Of a stretch of DNA of 64,000 bases, positions 50,543-59,464 are shown piece by piece. This stretch comes from Streptomyces aurantiogriseus (GTDB taxonomy: Bacteria > Actinomycetota > Actinomycetes > Streptomycetales > Streptomycetaceae), in NCBI RefSeq assembly GCF_014649375.1, contig NZ_BMSX01000004.1, positions 124,001 to 188,000 of the forward strand. Reading direction: 5' to 3'. Position numbers and translations under genes: made by a program. The notes under the pieces were generated by a model. The model did no database searches and was not told where the DNA came from. It worked only from the letters and a program-made list of their open reading frames with translations. The first letter of the stretch is position 1, and each line of letters starts with the position of its first letter.

Positions 50543-52294
50543 GTGACCAGTACCGCGTCCTCCACGGACTCCACGGACTACCGGCAGGACCACGCGCCGC
50601 AGGACCAGCGGCCGACGTGGCGGCAGCGGCTGCGCCGTTTCGGATACACGACGGCGCCGAGCAGCGACGTCCGTGAACGGCTGGTGCCGCCGTTCGCCGA
50701 GCCGAGCCCGCGCCTGTGGCAGGCGCTCGGCGTGCCGCCCACTCTGGCGGACCGCGTCACGCGCTGGTCGGGCTGGGCCGGTCCGCTGCTGATCACGCTG
50801 GTGGCGGGGGTGCTGCGGTTCTGGAACCTGGGCAGCCCGAAGGCGGTGATATTCGACGAGACGTACTACGCGAAGGACGCGTGGGCGCTCGTCCACCGCG
50901 GTTTCGAGGTCAACTGGGACAAGAACGCCAACGACCTCATCCTCTCCTCGGGCGGTCATGTCGGCGTCCCGACGGACGCCGCGTACGTGGTGCATCCGCC
51001 GGTCGGCAAGTACGTGATCGGGCTGGGCGAGCTGATGTTCGGCTTCGATCCGTTCGGCTGGCGGTTCATGACGGCGCTGCTGGGGACGCTCTCCGTCCTG
51101 ATGCTGTGCCGGATCGGCCGCCGCCTCTTCCGCTCCACGTTCCTGGGCTGTCTGGCGGGCGCGCTGATGGCGGTCGACGGGCTGCACTTCGTGATGAGCC
51201 GCACCTCGCTGCTCGACGGGGTGCTGATGTTCTTCGTGCTGGCGACGTTCGGCTGTCTGGTGATCGACCGGGACAAGGCGCGCGAGCGGCTCGCGGCGGC
51301 GCTGCCGCCGGACGCTGACGGCCGCCACCGCCCGGACGCGCACATCGCCGAGACCGCGCGCCTGGGGTGGCGCCCCTGGCGCTGGGCGGCCGGTGTGATG
51401 CTGGGGCTGGCGATCGGCACGAAGTGGAACGGCCTGTACATCCTGGTCGCGTTCTGCCTGATGACGGTCCTGTGGGACGTGGCCTCGCGCCGGGTCGCCG
51501 GTGCGCGCCACCCGTACCGGGCGGTGCTGAAGCGCGACACGGGCCTGGCGTTCCTGGCCACCGTGCCGGTCGCGCTGGTGACGTACGTGGTGTCGTGGAC
51601 GGGCTGGATCCTCTCCCCCAGCGACGGCTCCGGCGGCTACTACCGCAACTGGGCGGCCACCGACGGCAGGGGCGGCAGCTGGACGTGGCTGTTCCCGGAC
51701 TGGTGGCGCAGCCTGTGGCACTACGAGCACGAGGTGTTCGAGTTCCACACCCACCTGACCTCGCCGCACACGTACCAGTCGAACCCGTGGAGCTGGATCG
51801 TCCTGGGCCGCCCGGTCTCGTACTTCTACGAGTCCCCGGCGCCCGGCAAGGACGGCTGCCCGGTGGACGCGGGCGAGAAGTGCGCGCGGGAGGTCCTGGC
51901 GATCGGTACGCCGATGCTGTGGTGGGCGGCCTGCTTCGCGATCCTGTTCGTGCTGTGGCGCTGGCTGCTGCGCCGCGACTGGCGCGCGGGCGCGATCGCC
52001 TGCGGCATCGCGGCCGGCTACCTGCCGTGGTTCCTGTACCAGGAGCGCACGATCTTCCTCTTCTACGCCGTCGTCTTCCTGCCGTTCCTGTGTCTGGCGG
52101 TGGCGATGATGATCGGGGCGATCGTCGGCCGGCCGGGGTCGAGCGACACACGGCGGGTGGCGGGGGCGACGGGCGCGGGCGTGCTGGTGCTGCTGATCGC
52201 GTGGAACTTCATCTACTTCTGGCCGCTGTACACGGGGACATCGATCCCGATCGACGACTGGCGGTCGCGGATGTGGCTGGACACCTGGGTGTGA
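50543..52294 (+). CDS. pmt: polyprenyl-phosphate-mannose:protein O-mannosyltransferase
   Basis: This 583-residue GT39 membrane enzyme transfers mannose from polyprenyl phosphate to secreted proteins. It has about 10 TM segments. The catalytic FDETYYAKDAW motif lies in the first extracellular loop (about residues 111-121), with VHPPVGKYVIGLGE, GTKWNGLYILVAFCL and the C-terminal DDWRSRMWLDTWV. The GTG follows a 63-base gap from rsmI. Candidate substrates in this window are the two PBPs, the LAETG surface protein and the PQQ proteins; that is inference. Confidence 0.95.
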   Translation: MTSTASSTDSTDYRQDHAPQDQRPTWRQRLRRFGYTTAPSSDVRERLVPPFAEPSPRLWQALGVPPTLADRVTRWSGWAGPLLITLVAGVLRFWNLGSPKAVIFDETYYAKDAWALVHRGFEVNWDKNANDLILSSGGHVGVPTDAAYVVHPPVGKYVIGLGELMFGFDPFGWRFMTALLGTLSVLMLCRIGRRLFRSTFLGCLAGALMAVDGLHFVMSRTSLLDGVLMFFVLATFGCLVIDRDKARERLAAALPPDADGRHRPDAHIAETARLGWRPWRWAAGVMLGLAIGTKWNGLYILVAFCLMTVLWDVASRRVAGARHPYRAVLKRDTGLAFLATVPVALVTYVVSWTGWILSPSDGSGGYYRNWAATDGRGGSWTWLFPDWWRSLWHYEHEVFEFHTHLTSPHTYQSNPWSWIVLGRPVSYFYESPAPGKDGCPVDAGEKCAREVLAIGTPMLWWAACFAILFVLWRWLLRRDWRAGAIACGIAAGYLPWFLYQERTIFLFYAVVFLPFLCLAVAMMIGAIVGRPGSSDTRRVAGATGAGVLVLLIAWNFIYFWPLYTGTSIPIDDWRSRMWLDTWV

Positions 52295-52409
52295 GTCCGT
52301 CACCGGATCGCCCAAATATCCCCAAAACCCGATCTCCGTTCGGACAACTTCCGGAAACTCCCGTCACAGGAGACCCCGCCTCCGCATACAGTGCGAGCAC
52401 GACCCGGCC

Positions 52410-52429
52410 TTTCTGAACGCGTTCAGAAA
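52410..52429. promoter_or_regulatory. 20-bp perfect palindrome upstream of the first PBP
   Basis: TTTCTGAACGCGTTCAGAAA is perfectly symmetric and centred 64 bases ahead of the PBP ATG at 52484. Its AT-containing arms stand out against the local GC. It is probably an operator for an unidentified dimeric regulator. Confidence 0.75.
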
Positions 52430-52483
52430 ACGCTCGGAGAGGCTCACGGGGGACCGAAGGGGAGAACGGGGAGGGTTCGCATC

Positions 52484-54124
52484 ATGCGCAAGGGGGCCAA
52501 GGCGGCGATCGTCGGCTCGGTGTTCGCCGTGATGGTGGGCGGGGCGGGGTACGGCGCCTTCAACATCGTGAACGCGCTGAACGGGGACGGCACCGGCGGA
52601 TCGGGGGGCGGCGAGCCGGTGGCGGTGAAGAAGAGCGGGCCGCCGAGCGACTCGGAGGTGAAGGACACGACCGCCCAGTTCTTCGCCGCCTGGGAGAAAG
52701 GGGAGGCCGCGGCCGCGGCGGCGCTCACCAACAACGCGGAGAAGGCGGAGCCGCTGCTGACCTCGTACGCGCAGGCCGCGCACATCAGCGGCGTGAAGAT
52801 CACGCCGGGGTCGGCGACCGGGGACACCGTGCCGTTCACGGTGCAGGCGACGGTGTCGTACGAGGGGAAGTCCAAACCGCTGTCGTACAAGAGCTCGCTG
52901 ACGGTGGTGCGGGGCATCACGACCGGGAAGGCGCTGGTGGACTGGCAGCCGTCGGTGGTCCATCCGGAGCTGAAGTCCATGGACGACACGCTCGTCACGG
53001 GTGAGTCGGCGGCGCCGCCGATCGAAGCCGTGGACCGCAACGGCAAGGTGCTGACGAAGGAGAAGTACCCCTCGCTCGGGCCGATCCTGGACCAGCTGCG
53101 CGCCACGTACGGCGACAAGGCGGGCGGGACGGCCGGTGTCGAGCTGGCGATCCGGCACGCCACGCCGGACACCGCCGACACCTCGCTGCTGACCCTCGCC
53201 GAGGGCAAGGCGGGCAAGCTGCCCACCACGCTCGACGCGGGCATGCAGGCGGCGGCCGAGAAGGCGGTGCAGAAGTACAGCAAGTCGTCGGTGGTGGCCG
53301 TCCAGCCGAGCACCGGTGAGGTGCTGGCGGTCGCCAACCACCGCGACGACGGCTTCAACGCCGCCTTCCTGGGAGAGCGGGCGCCCGGCTCCACCATGAA
53401 GATCATCAGCGCGGCCACCCTCATCGACAACGGGCTCACCACGGCGAACGGTCCGGCGCCCTGTCCGGACGAGGCGGTCTCCGAGAGCCAGACCTTCCAC
53501 AACCTCGAGAACATGACCCCGAACAACAACGCGACCCTCTCGGAGAGCTTCGCCCGTTCCTGCAACACCGCGTTCGTGAAGTTCGCGGACGAGGTCCAGG
53601 TCGACTCCCTCACCAACGAGGCGCAGGATCGTTTCGGGCTCGGGCGGGACAACTGGAAGACCGGCATCCCGTCCTTCGACGGCCGTGTCCCGGCCTCCGG
53701 CGGCCCGGACACCGCGGCCAACCTGATCGGCCAGGGCCAGGTCCAGATGAACCCGCTGAACATGGCGTCCGTGACGGCGACCGCGATGACGGGCACCTTC
53801 CGGCAGCCCGTCATCGTGCCGCAGAGCCTCGACGACCGTGAGCTCGCACGCGCGCGCGGGCTGTCCTCGAGCACCGTGGAGCAGCTGCGCTCGATGATGA
53901 ACCGCACCGCGACCAGCGGCACCGCCGCCGAGGTCATGTCCGAGCTGAGCGGCCGCATCGGCGCGAAGACCGGCTCCGCCGAGGTCGACGGAAACGCCCG
54001 GTCCGACAGCTGGTTCACCGGCTACCGCAACGACACAGCCGCCGCGGCCATGGTCGAGGACGGCGGACACGGCAGCGACGCGGCCGGCCCGATCGTGGCG
54101 ACGGTGCTGCAGGCGGGCGGCTGA
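52484..54124 (+). CDS. class B penicillin-binding protein, MecA-type
   Basis: This 546-residue transpeptidase has one N-terminal TM (residues 6-27) and an NTF2-like MecA_N domain (about 50-165, QFFAAWEKGEAAAAAALTNN). A dimerisation segment leads to the catalytic domain, with SxxK at Ser303-Lys306 (PGSTMK), SxN as S359-C-N361, and KTG from Lys495. It cross-links peptidoglycan outside the membrane. The ATG at 52484 follows GGGGAGG. It is a paralogue of the next PBP and lies two genes upstream of ssgE, hinting at a sporulation or division role. Confidence 0.92.
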   Translation: MRKGAKAAIVGSVFAVMVGGAGYGAFNIVNALNGDGTGGSGGGEPVAVKKSGPPSDSEVKDTTAQFFAAWEKGEAAAAAALTNNAEKAEPLLTSYAQAAHISGVKITPGSATGDTVPFTVQATVSYEGKSKPLSYKSSLTVVRGITTGKALVDWQPSVVHPELKSMDDTLVTGESAAPPIEAVDRNGKVLTKEKYPSLGPILDQLRATYGDKAGGTAGVELAIRHATPDTADTSLLTLAEGKAGKLPTTLDAGMQAAAEKAVQKYSKSSVVAVQPSTGEVLAVANHRDDGFNAAFLGERAPGSTMKIISAATLIDNGLTTANGPAPCPDEAVSESQTFHNLENMTPNNNATLSESFARSCNTAFVKFADEVQVDSLTNEAQDRFGLGRDNWKTGIPSFDGRVPASGGPDTAANLIGQGQVQMNPLNMASVTATAMTGTFRQPVIVPQSLDDRELARARGLSSSTVEQLRSMMNRTATSGTAAEVMSELSGRIGAKTGSAEVDGNARSDSWFTGYRNDTAAAAMVEDGGHGSDAAGPIVATVLQAGG

Positions 54125-54178
54125 GGCGCACGGGCCGGCGCTGCGGGCGGCGGCCGAGCCCGCGCGGGGGCCGACGGC

Positions 54179-54217
54179 CGAGCCCGCGCACGGGGCCGTC
54201 GGCCCGGCGCGGGCTCG
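54179..54217 (+). terminator. hairpin behind the first PBP
   Basis: Arms CGAGCCCGCGC (54179-54189) and GCGCGGGCTCG (54207-54217) form an 11-bp perfect stem without a T-run, 55 bases past the stop. Confidence 0.5.
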
Positions 54218-54329
54218 CGACCGCACGCCGGCGTGCGCCGAGCCCCGCACGCCGGGGGCGCGCGCACCCGCGCCCGGGTCGGCGGCTGAGGCGCCGGCGG
54301 AGGCCGCGGCACCAGGCCTGCCTTCAAGT

Positions 54330-54389
54330 CCGCGCGCGGGCCCGTGCCCCTGTCGGCGTCGGGGCGGGGAGCCCGGGCGCGGGTTTTTT
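54330..54389 (+). terminator. intrinsic terminator with T6 tract
   Basis: Arms CCGCGCGCGGGC (54330-54341) and GCCCGGGCGCGG (54371-54382) pair with one mismatch, followed by GTTTTTT (54383-54389). It lies 205 bases past the first PBP stop. Confidence 0.6.
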
Positions 54390-54483
54390 CGGCCGAGGCA
54401 CGGGCCGCGGGGCCCGGACCTGCGGTCGAGGCCGGGCAGGGAGCCTCAATCGGCCCGCTGGACGGGCCCGTCAGGGCGTGGCT

Positions 54484-54512
54484 GACGTCACATGTGACGT
54501 CTGTTCACGTGA
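54484..54512. promoter_or_regulatory. palindrome pair upstream of the second PBP
   Basis: GACGTCACATGTGACGTC (54484-54501) is perfectly symmetric, and TCACGTGA (54505-54512) follows 3 bases later. Half-sites GTCAC/GTGAC recur. It lies about 120 bases ahead of the GTG start. Confidence 0.7.
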
Positions 54513-54616
54513 GGGGACTCTAGGGTGGTCGTGGTCGTTGGGGTCGGTGAGGGCAACGGCAGCTGGCGGGGTCAGTGGGGCCGACGGGCTCCCGGGATCG
54601 CGGAGGATCGCAGGCA

Positions 54617-56296
54617 GTGGGCAAGAGAAGGCGCGTCGCCGAGCGACGGAACAAGCGGCCTGCCGTGGTCGCCGGCATGATCGCCGTCGTCGTCGGCGGT
54701 GCCGGCTTCGGCGTGTACGCACTGTACGGCGGCGGAGCGGCGGCCGAGGACGGCGCGAGCGCGGCTGCCGAGAAGAAGCCGGCGGTCAAGACCGGCCCGC
54801 TGTCGGCGACCGAGGTCACCACCGCGGCCCAGACGTTCCTCACGGCCTGGCAGCAGGGGAAGGCCGCCCAGGCGGCGGCCGTCACCGACGATCCGGCGGC
54901 TGCCACGGCCCTGCTCACCGGGTACACCAAGGACGCGCACATCACCGGCGTCACCCTCACCGCCGGCACGCGCGCGGGAAACGCAGGCAACACGGTCCCG
55001 TTCTCCGTGAAGGGCACGGTGACCTACAAGAAGACGACGAAGCCGCTGACGTACGACAGCAGGCTGACCGTCGTGCGGCGGGCGAAGGACGGCAAGCCGC
55101 TGGTCGACTGGCACGCCTCCGTGGTCCACCCCGATCTCGCCGACGGGGACACCCTGGTGACCGGCGAGGCCGGCGACCCGCCGGTCAAGGCGCTCGACAA
55201 GCACGGCGGTGAGCTGACCGCCAAGAAGTACCCGTCGCTGGCCACCGTGCTGGACGGCCTGCGCGAGAAGTACGGCAAGAAGGCCGGCGGCACGGCGGGC
55301 GTCGAGCTGCGGGTGGTGCGCGGCAAGGCGTCGAAGGCGAAGAAGGCCTCCGACAAGACGCTCCTGGAGCTCAGCGAGGGCACGCCGGGCACCGTGAAGA
55401 CGACGCTGAGCCCGACCCTGCAGGCCGAGGCGGAGAAGCTGGTGGCGAGCCGTCAGCGCGCCTCGGTCGTGCTCATGCGGGCCTCGACGGGCGAGATCCT
55501 CGCCGTCGCCAACAGCAACCCCAACTTCAACACGGCCTTCCAGGGTTCCCTGGCGCCCGGCTCCACGATGAAGGTCATCACCTCGTCGCTGCTGATCGAG
55601 AAGGACCTGGCGTCGGCGGACAAGGCGCACCCCTGCCCGAAGTACTTCACGTACGGCGGCTGGAAGTTCCAGAACGACGACAAGTTCGAGATCAAGGGCG
55701 GCACGTTCAAGGCGAGCTTCGCGCGCTCCTGCAACACGGCCTTCATCAGCCAGGCGGGCGAGCTGGACAACGACAGCCTCACGAAGCAGGCGCAGCAGGT
55801 CTTCGGGCTGTCCATGAACAACTGGTCGATCGGGGTGCCCACCTTCGACGGCTCGGTTCCGGTGCAGTCGGCCGCCCAGATGGCCGCGTCGCTGATCGGG
55901 CAGGGCGGGGTGCGGATGAACCCGCTGAACATGGCGTCGGTCGCCGCGACCGTCAAGGCGGGCACCTTCCACCAGCCGTACCTGGTGGCGCCGTCGGTCG
56001 ACGACCGCACGCTCGCCACCGCCTCGCGCACGATGTCGTCGTCGACGCTGTCGCAGCTGCGGGAGCTGATGAACTACACGGCCGCGTACGGCACGGCGGC
56101 CGAGGCGATGTCCGGGCTCGGCCCCGACTACGGCGCGAAGACCGGCTCGGCGGAGGTGGACGGCCAGGAGAAGCCCAACGGCTGGTTCACCGCCTACCGG
56201 GGCGACCTCGCGGCGGCGGGCGTCGTCCAGCAGGGCGGCCACGGAAGCGACACGGCCGGGCCGATCGTGGCGGCGCTGCTGAAGGCGGGCGGCTGA
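54617..56296 (+). CDS. second class B penicillin-binding protein, MecA-type
   Basis: This 559-residue protein has a short Lys/Arg lead, one TM (residues 14-36), a MecA_N domain with Ala-rich helices, and a transpeptidase domain with SxxK at Ser316-Lys319 (PGSTMK), SxN at S371-C-N373 and KTG from Lys508. GTG 54617 is chosen because GGAGG stands 9 bases upstream. It is a tandem paralogue of the preceding PBP but has a different operator upstream, so the two are probably used under different conditions. Confidence 0.92.
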   Translation: MGKRRRVAERRNKRPAVVAGMIAVVVGGAGFGVYALYGGGAAAEDGASAAAEKKPAVKTGPLSATEVTTAAQTFLTAWQQGKAAQAAAVTDDPAAATALLTGYTKDAHITGVTLTAGTRAGNAGNTVPFSVKGTVTYKKTTKPLTYDSRLTVVRRAKDGKPLVDWHASVVHPDLADGDTLVTGEAGDPPVKALDKHGGELTAKKYPSLATVLDGLREKYGKKAGGTAGVELRVVRGKASKAKKASDKTLLELSEGTPGTVKTTLSPTLQAEAEKLVASRQRASVVLMRASTGEILAVANSNPNFNTAFQGSLAPGSTMKVITSSLLIEKDLASADKAHPCPKYFTYGGWKFQNDDKFEIKGGTFKASFARSCNTAFISQAGELDNDSLTKQAQQVFGLSMNNWSIGVPTFDGSVPVQSAAQMAASLIGQGGVRMNPLNMASVAATVKAGTFHQPYLVAPSVDDRTLATASRTMSSSTLSQLRELMNYTAAYGTAAEAMSGLGPDYGAKTGSAEVDGQEKPNGWFTAYRGDLAAAGVVQQGGHGSDTAGPIVAALLKAGG

Positions 56297-56303
56297 GCAG
56301 CCG

Positions 56304-56678
56304 TCAGTGGGTGACGTGCGGCCGGCGGCCGACGGGCTGTGCCGCCGCCGTGTAGGTGCGGCGCAGGAAGCGCAGCAGCGTCTTGGACTCGAACTGCACG
56401 ACCGACACGCCCTGCGAGGAGTGGAACTCGACCACGGCCTGCACCCGTCCGCACGGCCACACCCGGACCTCTCCGCTGCCGGCCGGGGCGCGCAGGCCCT
56501 GTTCGAGGAGGGCGCGGGCGATGGTCCGCTCGTGGGCGCCGGGCAGTCCGACCCGGACGGTGCGGGGGTCGTCCTCGGGGTCGTAGCGCAGGACGACGGG
56601 GACGGCCGCGTGTTCCTCGTCGAGGAGGTCCGCGTCCGTGACGATGTGGGCTCGCGCGTACTGCTCGACTACAGACAT
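56304..56678 (-). CDS. ssgE: SsgA-like sporulation/cell-division protein
   Basis: This 124-residue protein belongs to the actinomycete SALP family. It opens with VVEQYARAHIVTDADLLDEE and has VPVVLRYDPEDDPRTVRVGL, WPCGRVQAVVEFHSSQGVSV and VQFESKTLLRFLRRTYTA. SALPs guide septation and cell-wall remodelling in sporulating hyphae. The symbol follows its position next to the PBP pair, as recalled for ssgE (SCO3158) in S. coelicolor. It converges on the second PBP with only 7 bases between stops. Confidence 0.85.
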   Translation of the reverse strand: MSVVEQYARAHIVTDADLLDEEHAAVPVVLRYDPEDDPRTVRVGLPGAHERTIARALLEQGLRAPAGSGEVRVWPCGRVQAVVEFHSSQGVSVVQFESKTLLRFLRRTYTAAAQPVGRRPHVTH

Positions 56679-56839
56679 CGAGACGCCCTCTCACCGTATG
56701 TGACCTGTGTGGAAGCTGTGCGTCCGCTCCCCCTCCAATGTCGCATATTTTCCGGAGGCCGCTCCTTGGGGCGGGGGTATCTCACATGTGCGATACACGG
56801 GAGCAACAGAGCGAGAGCAATGAACGAGTCACTCGCTCT

Positions 56840-56869
56840 TGCGAACCGTTCGCATTAAGCCACTATCAT
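56840..56869 (+). promoter_or_regulatory. Nur-like inverted repeat over the -35 of a predicted leaderless promoter of cbiM
   Basis: TGCGAAC-C-GTTCGCA (56840-56854) has perfect 7-bp arms. Read with flanks it is TTGC-N9-GCAT, close to a TTGCaa-N5-ttGCAA nickel-Nur box. A -10 TATCAT lies at 56864-56869, six bases before the GTG. Confidence 0.5.
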
Positions 56870-56875
56870 CGAACG

Positions 56876-57937
56876 GTGCACGTACCTGACGGATTCATCA
56901 ACGCCCCCACCTCCGCCGTGACCGGAGTCGTCGCCGCGGGCGCCATCGCCGTGAGCCTGCGCGGCGCGCGCCGGGAGCTCGACGAACGCACCGCGCCGCT
57001 GGCCGGCCTGGTGGCCGCGTTCATCTTCGCCGTGCAGATGCTGAACTTCCCCGTCGCGGCGGGAACCAGCGGCCACCTGCTCGGCGGCGCGCTCGCCGCC
57101 ATACTCGTCGGCCCCTACACAGGGGTCCTGTGCATCTCCGTGGTCCTGCTGATGCAGGGCATCCTCTTCGCCGACGGCGGGCTGACCGCGCTCGGTGTGA
57201 ACATCACCGTGATGGGCTGCGTGACGACGGTCGTCGCGTACGCCGTCTTCCGGGGGCTGGTGAAGGTGCTGCCACGCGGTCGCCGGTCCGTCACCGTCGC
57301 GTCCTTCGTCGCCGCTCTCCTCTCCGTCCCGGCCGCCGCGCTCGCCTTCACGCTGCTGTACTGGATCGGCGGCACCACCGACGTGGCGATCGGCAAGGTC
57401 GCCACCGCGATGGTCGGCGTGCACCTGCTGATCGGCATCGGCGAGGCCGCGATCACCGCGCTGACCGTCGGCGCCGTCATCGCCGTACGGCCGGACCTCG
57501 TCCACGGGGCGCGCGGGCTGCAGCAGAAGCTGCAGTTGCGGGTGAACGGCGCACTCGTCGACGTACCCGCCGCCGAGGGGGCGCGCACGGCGCCCGTCGC
57601 GGCGCGCACCTCCCGGCGCACGCTGTGGGTGAGCGGTCTGGTCACCTCCCTCGTCCTCGCCGGCTTCGTCAGCTTCTACGCCTCCGCCAACCCGGACGGC
57701 CTGGAGAAGGTCGCCGCCGACAAGGGCATCGACGAGAAGGTCGAGGAGCACGCGGCCGCCGACTCCCCACTCGCCGACTACGGCGTCAAGGACGTCGACA
57801 ACGCCCGCCTCTCCGGCGGTCTCGCGGGGGTGATCGGTGTCGGGGTGACCGTCGTCGCGGGCAGCGCGGTGTTCTGGGCGGTGCGCCGGCGCCGTGGCGT
57901 GGACGACGCGTCCCCGACGGCCGTGGAGAACGTCTGA
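56876..57937 (+). CDS. cbiM: ECF cobalt/nickel transporter S component CbiM fused to a PDGL (CbiN-like) tail
   Basis: This 353-residue membrane protein is the metal-binding component of an energy-coupling-factor importer. GTG 56876 gives Met-His-Val-Pro-Asp-Gly-Phe-Ile, the invariant N-terminus whose His2 binds the metal, so this start is secure. Six or seven TM helices with TSGHLLGGALAAILVG and LGVNITVMG follow. The C-terminal part has a TM, NPDGLEK and a last TM, equivalent to CbiN/NikN. The operon continues with cbiQ and cbiO. Confidence 0.93.
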   Translation: MHVPDGFINAPTSAVTGVVAAGAIAVSLRGARRELDERTAPLAGLVAAFIFAVQMLNFPVAAGTSGHLLGGALAAILVGPYTGVLCISVVLLMQGILFADGGLTALGVNITVMGCVTTVVAYAVFRGLVKVLPRGRRSVTVASFVAALLSVPAAALAFTLLYWIGGTTDVAIGKVATAMVGVHLLIGIGEAAITALTVGAVIAVRPDLVHGARGLQQKLQLRVNGALVDVPAAEGARTAPVAARTSRRTLWVSGLVTSLVLAGFVSFYASANPDGLEKVAADKGIDEKVEEHAAADSPLADYGVKDVDNARLSGGLAGVIGVGVTVVAGSAVFWAVRRRRGVDDASPTAVENV

Positions 57938-57938
57938 G

Positions 57939-58700
57939 ATGGGCGCCGGGCACGCGCACAGGCTCTACCGGCACGGGCACTCGCCCGTGCACGCCCTGCC
58001 CCCGCACACCAAGCTCGCGGCCACGTTCGCCTTCGTGGTGGTCGTGGTGTCGACACCGCGGGAGGCGATGTGGGCGTTCGGCCTGTACGCGGTCCTGCTC
58101 GGCCTCGTCGCGTTCCGCGCGCGCGTGCCGGCCGGTTTCCTGCTGAAGCGGCTGCTGATCGAGGTGCCGTTCGTCGCGTTCGCGGTGCTGATGCCGTTCG
58201 TGGCGGAGGGCGAGCGGGTGGACGTCCTGGGCGTGTCGCTCAGCGTCAACGGCCTGTGGGGCGCCTGGAACGTCCTCGCCAAGGGCACCCTGGGCGTCGC
58301 CACCTCCGTCCTCCTGGCCGCCACCACCGAGCTGCGGGAGGTCCTCCTCGGCCTGCAAAGGCTGAAACTCCCGCCGCTGCTGGTGCAGATCGCGTCCTTC
58401 ATGATCCGCTACGGCGACGTCATCACGGACGAGCTGCGGCGCATGCGGATCGCGCGGGAGTCGCGCGGCTTCGAGGCGCGCGGGGTGCGGCACTGGGGGG
58501 TGCTCGCGAAGACGGCGGGCGCCCTCTTCATCCGCTCCTACGAGCGCGGGGAGCGCGTGCACCTGGCGATGGTGAGCCGGGGGTACGCCGGCGCGATGCC
58601 GGTGATCGACGAGGTGACCGCCTCGCGCGCTCAGTGGTCGTACGCGCTGACCCTGCCGTTCGCCGCGCTGGTCGTCTGCGTGTTGGGATGGGCTCTGTGA
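57939..58700 (+). CDS. cbiQ: ECF transporter T component CbiQ
   Basis: This 253-residue protein has about five TM helices and the two Ala-Arg-Gly coupling motifs that contact the ATPases: ARESRGFEARGV and VSRGYAG. It begins PVHALPPHTKLAATFAF, typical of CbiQ. The ATG is one base after the cbiM stop, and its stop overlaps the cbiO GTG. Confidence 0.93.
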   Translation: MGAGHAHRLYRHGHSPVHALPPHTKLAATFAFVVVVVSTPREAMWAFGLYAVLLGLVAFRARVPAGFLLKRLLIEVPFVAFAVLMPFVAEGERVDVLGVSLSVNGLWGAWNVLAKGTLGVATSVLLAATTELREVLLGLQRLKLPPLLVQIASFMIRYGDVITDELRRMRIARESRGFEARGVRHWGVLAKTAGALFIRSYERGERVHLAMVSRGYAGAMPVIDEVTASRAQWSYALTLPFAALVVCVLGWAL

Positions 58701-59464
58701 CTGCTGCTGTGACGCCTCCGCCTTCCCTCGACGTGGCCGGACTGGCCTTCGCCTACCCCGACGGGCACCAGGCCCTCTTCGGCGTGGACTTCTCCATCGC
58801 GCGCGGGGAGCGGGTGGCGCTGCTCGGGCCGAACGGCGCCGGCAAGACCACCCTCGTGCTGCATCTCAACGGCATCCTCACCGGCGGCACCGGCACGGTG
58901 ACGGTCGCCGGACTGCCCGTCGGCAAGCAGCACATGGCCGAGATCCGGCGCAAGGTCGGCATCGTCTTCCAGGACCCTGACGACCAGCTGTTCATGCCGA
59001 CCGTGCGCGAGGACGTGGCGTTCGGGCCGGCCGCGGCCGGGATCAGGGGCGCGGAGCTGGAGGAGCGCGTGGACCGGGCGCTCGCGCGGGTCGGCATGGC
59101 GGAGTTCAAGGACCGCCCGCCGCACCACCTGTCCTTCGGGCAGCGCCGCCGGGTCGCCGTCGCGACCGTCCTCGCGATGGAGCCGGAGATCCTCGTCCTG
59201 GACGAGCCGTCCTCCAACCTCGACCCCGCGTCGCGCCGCGAACTCGCCGACATCCTGCGCTCGTTGGACGTCACCGTCCTGATGGTCACCCACGACCTGC
59301 CGTACGCCCTGGAACTGTGCCCGCGCTCCCTGATCCTGAGCGAGGGCGTGATCGCGGCGGACGGGCGCACGGCCGATCTGCTCGCCGACGACGCGCTCAT
59401 GCGGGCCCATCGTCTGGAGCTGCCGTTCGGTTTCGATCCGCGCTCCGTGACAATGGGCGCGTGA
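58697..59464 (+). CDS. cbiO: ECF transporter ATPase CbiO
   Basis: This 255-residue ATPase has Walker A GPNGAGKTT, Q-loop VFQDPDDQLF, signature LSFGQRRRVAVA, Walker B ILVLDEPSSNLD and H-loop VTHD. GTG 58697 overlaps the cbiQ stop. It powers metal uptake by CbiM/CbiQ. Its own stop overlaps the ohrR start. Confidence 0.93.
   Translation: MTAAVTPPPSLDVAGLAFAYPDGHQALFGVDFSIARGERVALLGPNGAGKTTLVLHLNGILTGGTGTVTVAGLPVGKQHMAEIRRKVGIVFQDPDDQLFMPTVREDVAFGPAAAGIRGAELEERVDRALARVGMAEFKDRPPHHLSFGQRRRVAVATVLAMEPEILVLDEPSSNLDPASRRELADILRSLDVTVLMVTHDLPYALELCPRSLILSEGVIAADGRTADLLADDALMRAHRLELPFGFDPRSVTMGA

Larger units (their letters stand above)
54125..54616. other. intergenic region with two hairpins, a T-tract terminator and two palindromes
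   Basis: 492 bases carry no gene. Right after the first PBP stop a 24/25-bp unit is duplicated (54153-54176, 54177-54201). Hairpins and a terminator at 54179-54217 and 54330-54389 follow. The 18-bp palindrome at 54484-54501 and TCACGTGA at 54505-54512 precede the second PBP. A -10-like TAGGGT lies at 54521-54526. Confidence 0.6.

Noticed and set aside
53390..56140. The two PBPs as beta-lactam resistance determinants because of MecA_N
   Set aside because: MecA_N/NTF2-like domains are common in ordinary actinobacterial PBPs, and the position by ssgE suggests a growth or sporulation role.
56679..56875. Cobalamin riboswitch before cbiM
   Set aside because: The space is under 200 bases and no B12-box core was found; only a short GCCACTAT resembles part of it. 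The inverted repeat at 56840 is a better candidate control.
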